Positions 1 through 5,062 of a stretch of 9,322 nucleotides of DNA are shown in pieces. The notes below the pieces were generated by a model. The model saw only the letters and a program-made list of their open reading frames with translations. It was not told where the DNA came from and did no database searches. This DNA is from Victivallales bacterium (lineage in GTDB: Bacteria > Verrucomicrobiota > Lentisphaeria > Oligosphaerales > Oligosphaeraceae), in the NCBI GenBank assembly GCA_017431185.1, contig JAFRLP010000556.1:1-9322 (forward strand), in the 5' to 3' direction. Positions within the stretch are counted from its first letter, which is position 1. Each line of letters opens with the position of its first letter. The translations under genes were made by a program, and so were the position numbers.

Positions 1-131
1 GCTTTGTCACCCAGCAGTTCAAGCGCAACGCCTCGCCGGACGGCCCCAAAGTCACCGCGCTCTCGCTTGCCGCCAGAGGCGACTGGCAGATGCCCTCTGA
101 CGTCGCCCTGCCCGATTGGATGCTTCCCTAA
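1..131 (+). CDS. 3' end of an unrecognised protein (partial)
   Basis: An open frame enters from the left edge and ends at TAA 129-131. It encodes about 42 residues ending in ALPDWMLP. The reading frame is supported by its position: it stops 18 bases before asnA on the same strand, a spacing typical of co-transcribed genes. I do not recognise the family from this tail. It contains no membrane segment or clear motif, only a mildly basic stretch followed by an acidic, tryptophan-containing end. A longer frame that overlaps it and runs into asnA (4-291) is rejected as a shadow. The identity of the protein needs the sequence to the left of the window. Confidence 0.5.
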   Translation, partial: FVTQQFKRNASPDGPKVTALSLAARGDWQMPSDVALPDWMLP

Positions 132-149
132 CCTTACCCTTGACCCATT

Positions 150-1184
150 ATGCTCATCATTCCCAAAGGTTACCGCCCTGTTCTGGACGAGCTTCAGACC
201 GAACATGCCATCCGTAAAATCAAGGATGACTTCCAGGCCAATCTGGCCTTCGAACTCAACCTTCAGCGCGCCAGCGCCCCTCTCTTTGTGATGGCCGACA
301 CTGGGTTGAACGACAATCTCAACGGGGTGGAACGCGCCGTCTCCTTTCCCGTCAAGGCGCTGGATGATGCCCAGGCGCAGGTCGTGCAGTCCCTCGCCAA
401 GTGGAAGCGATTCGCCCTCGCGCATCTGCGTATCCAGCCAGGGGCCGGCATCTACACCGACATGAACGCCATTCGGGCGGACGAGGAACTCGACAATCTC
501 CACTCCCTCTACGTTGACCAGTGGGACTGGGAAAAGGTCATCACGGCGCAGGACCGCAATCTGGATTATCTTCAGGCGACGGTGCGCCGCATCTACTACG
601 CGATTCGGCGCACCGAGCATTTCATCGCCAACGAGTATCCGGGATTGACTCCCTGCCTGCCCGAGGAGATCACCTTCCTCTTCGCCGAGGATTTGGAGGC
701 GCAGTTCCCGAGACTGACTCCCAAGCAGCGCGAAGACAAGATGGCCCAGAAACACGGGGCCATATTCCTCATCGGGATTGGCGGCGAACTGCCGCTTTCC
801 GGCCAGCCCCATGATGGGCGTTCCCCCGACTACGATGACTGGTCAACCCCCAGCGGGGCGGGGCACAAGGGGCTCAACGGCGACATCATCGTCTGGAACC
901 CCGTGCTGAAACGCTCCTTTGAACTCTCCTCGATGGGCATCCGCGTTGACCCGACCGCCCTGAAGCGGCAGCTGAAACTCCGCCAGGCCCAGGACCGGCT
1001 GAAACTGCCGTTCCACAAGGCCCTTGCGGAGGGCAAGCTCCCGCTCTCCATCGGCGGCGGCATCGGCCAGTCGCGCCTCTGCATGCTCTTCCTCCGCAAA
1101 GCGCACATCGGGGAGGTGCAGGCCTCCATCTGGCCAGAGGAGATGATTGAAAAATGCCGGAAGGCCGGAGTCTTCCTGCTGTAG
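150..1184 (+). CDS. asnA: Aspartate-ammonia ligase (asparagine synthetase A)
   Basis: This cytoplasmic enzyme makes L-asparagine from L-aspartate, ammonia and ATP, releasing AMP and pyrophosphate. It has a class II aminoacyl-tRNA-synthetase-like fold. The 344-residue product is close to the usual length of about 330. Family signatures are visible along the whole protein: DNLNGVERAV (55-64), SLAKWKR (81-87), a Y-T-D-M-N-A-I-R block (102-109), LHSLYVDQWDWE (117-128), the ATP-site segment PDYDDWSTPS (226-235), LNGDIIVWNPVL (242-253), FELSSMGIRVD (257-267) and the glycine-rich end IGGGIGQSRL (301-310). No catalytic block is missing. ATG 150 fits the known N-terminus, although no clear Shine-Dalgarno sequence precedes it. 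It probably shares a transcript with the gene ending at 131 and stops before a hairpin at 1212-1238. The glutamine-dependent AsnB is unrelated and excluded. Confidence 0.97.
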   Translation: MLIIPKGYRPVLDELQTEHAIRKIKDDFQANLAFELNLQRASAPLFVMADTGLNDNLNGVERAVSFPVKALDDAQAQVVQSLAKWKRFALAHLRIQPGAGIYTDMNAIRADEELDNLHSLYVDQWDWEKVITAQDRNLDYLQATVRRIYYAIRRTEHFIANEYPGLTPCLPEEITFLFAEDLEAQFPRLTPKQREDKMAQKHGAIFLIGIGGELPLSGQPHDGRSPDYDDWSTPSGAGHKGLNGDIIVWNPVLKRSFELSSMGIRVDPTALKRQLKLRQAQDRLKLPFHKALAEGKLPLSIGGGIGQSRLCMLFLRKAHIGEVQASIWPEEMIEKCRKAGVFLL

Positions 1185-1211
1185 TCCCAACAGCGCTAAT
1201 AGGCATCCTGA

Positions 1212-1238
1212 ATAGCCACCTATGCCCAGGTGGCCTAT
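1212..1238. terminator. Hairpin between convergent genes, possible terminator
   Basis: ATAGCCACCT (1212-1221) pairs with AGGTGGCCTAT (1228-1238), giving ten base pairs with one bulged C and a six-base loop ATGCCC. It lies between the stop of asnA (1184) and the stop of the opposing gene (1268), where a bidirectional terminator would be expected. There is no T-tract after it on either strand, so a classical intrinsic terminator is not proven. Confidence 0.4.
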
Positions 1239-1267
1239 CTCCAGGGCAATACGGCTCCAAAGTCAGC

Positions 1268-2581
1268 TTAATTTGATTTGGGGCTTGGAATAACCTTCCA
1301 ATAGCCGCCTTTTTTCCCTCCGACTCTTTCAAGCCTGCCCAAAGACTTCAGTTCAGCGATGACTTGGGAGACTCTTGCCTTGCCGAGACCGACCATCGCT
1401 GCAAGCTCCTCTAGCTTATACAGCGGATTTTCACGCATGGCCTTCAGAACCGCCGCCTGGGATTTTGTCAACCCGTCGGTGCCCATCCGAGCCATGGCCG
1501 GCTCAAAGGCGAAAGGCAGCCTGACCGTGATGTGGTTGTCTGCAAGCTCAAAGGCCTCCCTCCCATAGACTCCGACGATTTTCGGGACACCGTGGCCGGT
1601 CTGCTCAACCATTCCAAGCTGTCCCATTATCTTCTGGAGAGGCAGGTTGATTGGCCGGGAAACGCCAGCGAAGAACTCCTCGCTGGTGAAGTCCGGCGGC
1701 AGCCCCCCCGTGGAGACGACCTCGAGCCTGTCGGAGAAAATGTAGATGACGGGCGGCACGTTCCGTATCCATCGGTTGTGCAGGCAAGCATTTGTCCACG
1801 CCTCGTCCAGGCAGTCTTGGTTGAAGAGGCGTGTCTCGGCCCGCTCCATGCCGCTATGCAAATTCACCCGTACCTCGTTGAGGGCGGACACGTAATCGAA
1901 AGCCTGGCGCATCGCGACAAGGAGGCATTTGTAGCCATACTCGTTGCGGGAGACCATCTCCTGCTTGTCTTTCCCCTGGAACCTGACAACCTTGATGGAG
2001 CAGTTGTTGCTGTCCGATAGGATTTCCGCCAAATAATTGTAGGAGCCATTCCTGGTAAGAAGTCCCATATTTCGCGCAAAGGTGGCGTTGTCGATGGTGA
2101 GGCCCTTGGCCGCATAGAGTCGCGTCAGTTCGTCGAAGGTGAGTTCCTGGGTGGATGCCTCCGCATTCGCTGCCATCATCGCAGGGTTGCTGAAGAAAAG
2201 CTCACCAAGCAACTCCGGATCGATTTTCCTGTCCTCGCTGCCGACCCTGATGCGGTATTCGCCGGACGCCGAGTAAGGCTTATTGTAGCCTTCGGCCTCA
2301 AGCACAATGATCGTCTCCTCGCCATGCTCTTCAAAATATATCCTTGGAACAAGCGGGGGCTTCACCGACTCCGCAACACGTGTCCCGATTTTCTTTACGG
2401 TTTCCCTGCCAAGCGTACCCTTCAGTCCAAGCACCTCCCCGTCATCTGCCACGCCGAAATAGACTTTCCCCTTGCCGTTCTTGTTCAACATGGCGGTCAG
2501 CGAGACAATCCCCTTGTCCATCTCCGAAAGGCTCGCCTTGAACTCCTGAAACTCGCTCTCGTTTTGTCCGTTGATTTTCAT
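1268..2581 (-). CDS. AlbA_2 (Schlafen-type) / HATPase_c_4 / winged-helix protein, COG2865-like
   Basis: The 437-residue product is a putative ATP-binding, nucleic-acid-binding regulator of the type often labelled RecG-like helicase or Schlafen AlbA_2 protein. The true helicase motor motifs are absent. Domains in order: an AlbA_2 domain at about 8-125 (EFQEFKAS, then a nucleic-acid-binding core with GKVYFGVADDGEVLG at 38-52); a linker with a predicted helical part; a HATPase_c_4-like region at about 250-355 with EAWTNACLHNRW (260-271, matching the family pattern E-A-x-x-N-A-x-x-H), a SDRLEV strand, TGGLPPDFT (291-299) and GMVEQTGHGVPKI (323-335); and a C-terminal winged helix at about 372-430 (LEELAAMVGLGKARVSQVIAELK, read as helix-turn-helix). 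ATG 2581 is chosen because GAGGG lies five to six bases upstream and AlbA_2 starts at once. Family members occur in transcription control and defence islands; which role applies here is not visible. Its promoter carries a repeat array suggesting autoregulation. Confidence 0.85.
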   Translation of the reverse strand: MKINGQNESEFQEFKASLSEMDKGIVSLTAMLNKNGKGKVYFGVADDGEVLGLKGTLGRETVKKIGTRVAESVKPPLVPRIYFEEHGEETIIVLEAEGYNKPYSASGEYRIRVGSEDRKIDPELLGELFFSNPAMMAANAEASTQELTFDELTRLYAAKGLTIDNATFARNMGLLTRNGSYNYLAEILSDSNNCSIKVVRFQGKDKQEMVSRNEYGYKCLLVAMRQAFDYVSALNEVRVNLHSGMERAETRLFNQDCLDEAWTNACLHNRWIRNVPPVIYIFSDRLEVVSTGGLPPDFTSEEFFAGVSRPINLPLQKIMGQLGMVEQTGHGVPKIVGVYGREAFELADNHITVRLPFAFEPAMARMGTDGLTKSQAAVLKAMRENPLYKLEELAAMVGLGKARVSQVIAELKSLGRLERVGGKKGGYWKVIPSPKSN

Positions 2582-2611
2582 TTTGCCCTCGCTTGTTTGG
2601 ATACGATATTT

Positions 2612-2639
2612 AAAATACAGTTGAAATCTAGTTTTTCAA
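2612..2639 (-). promoter_or_regulatory. Predicted sigma-70-type promoter of the AlbA_2 gene
   Basis: Read on the minus strand, TTGAAA (plus 2634-2639) and TATTTT (plus 2612-2617) are separated by 16 bases and lie about 30 bases upstream of the ATG at 2581. Both are reasonable matches to -35 and -10 boxes in an AT-rich stretch. Repeat copies 1 and 2 of the adjacent array fall on the spacer and the -35 box, so a protein bound there could block RNA polymerase. The assignment is by eye only. Confidence 0.4.
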
Positions 2640-2692
2640 GTTTTAAAATCTATTTTTAATCTAGTTTTTCTCTAGTTTTAAATTCTACTTTT
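2627..2692. repeat. Array of six imperfect TCTAGTTTT repeats
   Basis: Copies on the plus strand start at 2627 (TCTAGTTTT), 2636 (TCAAGTTTT), 2649 (TCTATTTTT), 2660 (TCTAGTTTT), 2671 (TCTAGTTTT) and 2684 (TCTACTTTT). Steps are 9, 13, 11, 11 and 13 bases, averaging about one helical turn, so all sites would face roughly the same side of the DNA. Every copy points the same way; three are identical and the others differ by one base. The array begins in the AlbA_2 promoter and ends at the broken edge of the Gfo/Idh remnant. The likely reading is a cooperative operator for a winged-helix protein, possibly the neighbouring gene product. Plasmid-style iterons are an alternative, but no replication gene is present. 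Confidence 0.65.
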
Positions 2693-2698
2693 ATTCTG

Positions 2699-3667
2699 AA
2701 GGCCGCTGCGGAGAAGTTCGGCACACGAGCCGTGGAGACTCTGGCGCAGGTCGCGGCGGAGAACCCGACGTCCGCCCTTGTCCTCACGCGGGAGGAGGGG
2801 CATCTCGACGTCGGGGAGGCGCTCCTTGGCCTTGGCGTGCGCCGCCTGTTCATCGAGAAGCCGCTCAGCGCACGGCACGGCCAGGCAAACGTCACGGAGG
2901 AAGACTACTTTGAGTCAGCCAGATTCCTTCGCAATGCGGACGCAAAGGGGTGCGAGGTCGCCATGAACTTCAACTATCGCTTCTACGTGCTCTCCCAAAA
3001 ATTGCGCGCCTTCATCACCGAACGCAATTTCGGCGAACTCAAGGAAAGCACGATGATGGTGAACTACGCCTGCTGGAGCCACTGCATTGACCTGCTGCGG
3101 CATTTCGGCGGCAGGGTCAAAACAATCACAGCCCTGGGCGAGAGAAGGGAAAACGCCGACCTGGCCGGTGCCTTTACCTTCGAGAACGGCGGGACTGGCA
3201 CCATTCTGGGCACGGTCGCGACCAATTTCGCCATGTCGCTCTACTACGTTGTCCTGAATTTCGAAAGGGCTATCGTCACCTTCGAGGACCTGGACTCCGA
3301 AATGAGCATCTATGAGACGGGGACTGAGCACCGCGAGACCCATCGTCTGCTGGGACAGGCCCCGCGCTGGACACAACACCACGCCTCCTTCGCAAAGTCC
3401 CTGGAGGCGTACCTCGCCGCCATCGACGGGGGACTGCCCCCGCCCGTCTCGGGGGCAGACGGCGGCTGCGCGCTTGCCTTCTTCAACCTCGGCAACAAGC
3501 CGGCAATCGCGCCCGAACTGAATCTCCCCTATTGGCTGGGCGGGTCTTTCCAGGTGCGCGACCTCTGGGCGCGCAAAGACCTTGGGGAACTGGATGAGGC
3601 CACTGTCGTCGGAGTCGCACCACACTCCGCCAAGGTCTATCGCCTCACCCCAGTGGCCACCGGGTAA
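2699..3667 (+). pseudogene. Chimeric remnant: 5'-truncated Gfo/Idh/MocA oxidoreductase joined to a GH27-like C-terminal domain
   Basis: The frame becomes recognisable at 2699 (KAAAEKFG), which in Gfo/Idh/MocA proteins lies about 40 residues in. The preceding Rossmann strand with the G-x-G-x-x-G dinucleotide-binding motif is gone; upstream the frame reads into AT-rich repeats and meets TAA at 2657. No ATG starts it; the nearest candidate is GTG 2732. What remains is good family sequence: RLFIEKPLSA with the E-K-P signature, FNYRFYVL, the substrate-domain segment CWSHCIDLLRHFGG, and the typical end AAIDGGLPPPVSGADG. At about 3458-3478 the character changes. FFNLGNKPA (from 3479), QVRDLWARKDLG and APHSAKVYRLTP match the C-terminal beta-sandwich of GH27 alpha-galactosidases, whose catalytic barrel is absent. 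Lacking the NAD site, it is unlikely to be an active oxidoreductase. A real fusion protein is possible but less likely. Confidence 0.7.
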
Positions 3668-3709
3668 CAGGTGACCACGCGCCATCTCGGCTGCAGGGGT
3701 GTCACAGGT

Positions 3710-4876
3710 TCATCTCTCAAAGAGGATTTTGGCCTGGCTATCGCCGATGGCGAGGGTACCGATGACAGGAGTGCCCTTGACCGTCAGCGGGATGGTCGCC
3801 AGCCTGCCCGCTTCACACGGTTGCAGGCTTGCGGAATTTTGGGCGATTGCTTTTCCCTCGGCATTCTGCAAGGTGATGGTCACTGGTCTGGCTTCTTGCA
3901 CGGGCATGGCGGGAACCAGACGGGCCTCCCAGTCGGCTCCCTCGTTCCTCAATTCCAGGGGAGTGGTGCCGCAGAGCGCGTTGATTGCCTGTAAACCAGG
4001 GAACACCAGCAACTTATATCGGATGGCATGCTGTTCATTGGGAGCCAGTATTCGTTCCGGGAAGATGGCCTCCGTGGTGCGGATGACAGGGGTGAGTCCG
4101 TCCGCGCTGCCCCAGGAGTAGAAGAACCCGTCGGGGGTGAAATCCTCCGGGGCGAAGGTGATGCCCCAGACGACCTTCCGGCCAGCCAGGCGACATCCGC
4201 ACCAGTTCTGGGCGGGCGGCAGGAAACTGTTGTCCTTTTGTCCCGTGAACAGGAAGTCACGGGTATGCCAGTCCTGGCGTCCGTGTCCGCGCACTTCACC
4301 CGTCCCCTTCGCCGGAAGAATGGGGGTGGCTGGCGCGTTCCCAATCAGATTGAGCCAGGGAGCGATTTTATTGGCCTGGGAGTCGTGGTTGACAAAGGTG
4401 GCGGAGACCTCCAGCCCAAGCCCATCCGGCAATAGCGCGATGCTTCTCTCCAGGCCGAACCAGCTGTTCCCGTAGAAACGTGAGGCGAGCACGGCCTTGG
4501 CGGCGGTTTGCTCCTTCACCTCCATGGAGGAGATGCCGTTCACTTTGCCGCCCCAGAACATTTCACGGATGCCGCAGGAGTTGTCGTGCTCCAATCCAAA
4601 CAGCGGGGTTTCCGTATAGCGGGTCACCTTCAACGGCGCCAGCAGGGGGATGGCGGGCTGCCCGGCGGGCTGCTTCAGGCTGACCTGGGAGACACGTCCC
4701 AGCATGGCGGGCGCATACTCGACGGTCAGGAAACGGTTCTCCAGGCGTCCCGTCTCAAAGGGGATGTCACTCGTGGAATTGCGCTGATAGGCAGGCTGGG
4801 GCTTGGGCTGGGATGGTGTGCGGCAGCCTGTGAGCAACACCAGCGAAAAGCAAAGAATGGCAGCAATTCTCATCAT
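3710..4876 (-). CDS. Predicted lipoprotein with galactose-mutarotase-like beta-sandwich
   Basis: The start is set at ATG 4876 although the frame is open to 5059. From here the protein opens with a classic lipoprotein signal: M-M-R-I, a hydrophobic run, and lipobox L15-T16-G17-C18, preceded on the DNA by AGGAGA at nine bases. The mature part of about 370 residues begins with a low-complexity P/Q/S linker. It then has a long, mostly beta region (about 35-290) with aromatic and glycine-rich turns such as FGLEHDN, MFWGGKVNG, FYGNSWFGLER and FFYSWGS, which resembles the sugar-binding beta-sandwich of aldose-epimerase-like proteins. A smaller immunoglobulin-like strand-rich end (about 300-388) follows. 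No catalytic residues can be assigned. It lies downstream of the exported hydrolase-like gene on the same strand, suggesting a membrane-anchored carbohydrate-binding or processing partner. I cannot name an exact family. Confidence 0.7.
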   Translation of the reverse strand: MMRIAAILCFSLVLLTGCRTPSQPKPQPAYQRNSTSDIPFETGRLENRFLTVEYAPAMLGRVSQVSLKQPAGQPAIPLLAPLKVTRYTETPLFGLEHDNSCGIREMFWGGKVNGISSMEVKEQTAAKAVLASRFYGNSWFGLERSIALLPDGLGLEVSATFVNHDSQANKIAPWLNLIGNAPATPILPAKGTGEVRGHGRQDWHTRDFLFTGQKDNSFLPPAQNWCGCRLAGRKVVWGITFAPEDFTPDGFFYSWGSADGLTPVIRTTEAIFPERILAPNEQHAIRYKLLVFPGLQAINALCGTTPLELRNEGADWEARLVPAMPVQEARPVTITLQNAEGKAIAQNSASLQPCEAGRLATIPLTVKGTPVIGTLAIGDSQAKILFER

Positions 4877-4885
4877 TGTATCATC

Positions 4886-4891
4886 TCTCCT
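4886..4891 (-). promoter_or_regulatory. Ribosome binding site deciding the lipoprotein start
   Basis: On the minus strand AGGAGA lies nine bases before ATG 4876. A second in-frame ATG follows at once (4873). The overlapping ATG closer to the AGGAGA is out of frame. This site, with the lipobox, rules out the 61-residue N-terminal extension that the open frame allows. Confidence 0.7.
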
Positions 4892-4922
4892 GTGAAACAC
4901 ACCTTGTTTTCTTCGTCGTGTT

Positions 4923-5057
4923 GGCGGCGCGTCCGCCATGGGCCCGCCCATCGCCTGAACTCCGGAACTCCCAGTGGCGGAAGCAACGGTGAATTGCTTT
5001 CGCCGCGTGGAGTTTCGGAGCATTGAAGTTCTCGGCGACGGCGGGGATGCCGCCGCC
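4923..5057. repeat. Cluster of inverted repeats between the hydrolase and lipoprotein genes
   Basis: The 186-base gap (4877-5062) holds several pairing elements. From left to right these are: GGCGG/CCGCC with a five-base loop (4923-4937); the palindrome ATGGGCCCGCCCAT (4938-4951); a long imperfect hairpin with 27-base arms, 4960-4986 and 4994-5020, around a loop CGGTGAA, with only a few non-pairing positions plus G-T wobbles; and GGCGACGGC/GCCGCCGCC with a six-base loop (5034-5057, one mismatch). The last lies right after the hydrolase stop codon. No T-tract follows. It could be a terminator or attenuator, an mRNA-processing stem that sets different levels for the two genes, or a degenerate palindromic mobile repeat. 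No coding sequence is seen here. Confidence 0.55.
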
Positions 5058-5062
5058 ACTTC

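Noticed and set aside
830..1332. Minus-strand frames opposite the end of asnA (830-1129, 843-1190 and 886-1332)
   Set aside because: They are antisense to well-conserved AsnA sequence and show no independent coding signal.
1268..2581. ATP-dependent DNA helicase RecG
   Set aside because: Walker A/B and helicase motifs are absent. The protein has AlbA_2, HATPase_c_4-like and winged-helix parts, which are often mislabelled this way.
2627..2692. Repeat array as a CRISPR or plasmid origin
   Set aside because: Units are nine bases with almost no spacers, and no cas or replication gene is nearby.
2915..3685. A 256-codon minus-strand frame opposite the Gfo/Idh remnant
   Set aside because: The plus strand encodes recognisable Gfo/Idh and GH27-like motifs here. 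The opposite frame has none and no ribosome binding site.
3668..3709. GTGAC/GTCAC pairing between convergent genes as a terminator
   Set aside because: Only five base pairs across a 25-base loop, with no T-tract; too weak to call.
4877..5059. N-terminal extension of the lipoprotein frame by 61 residues
   Set aside because: The extension is basic, low-complexity and encoded by the hairpin-rich gap. The lipobox and AGGAGA fix the start at 4876.
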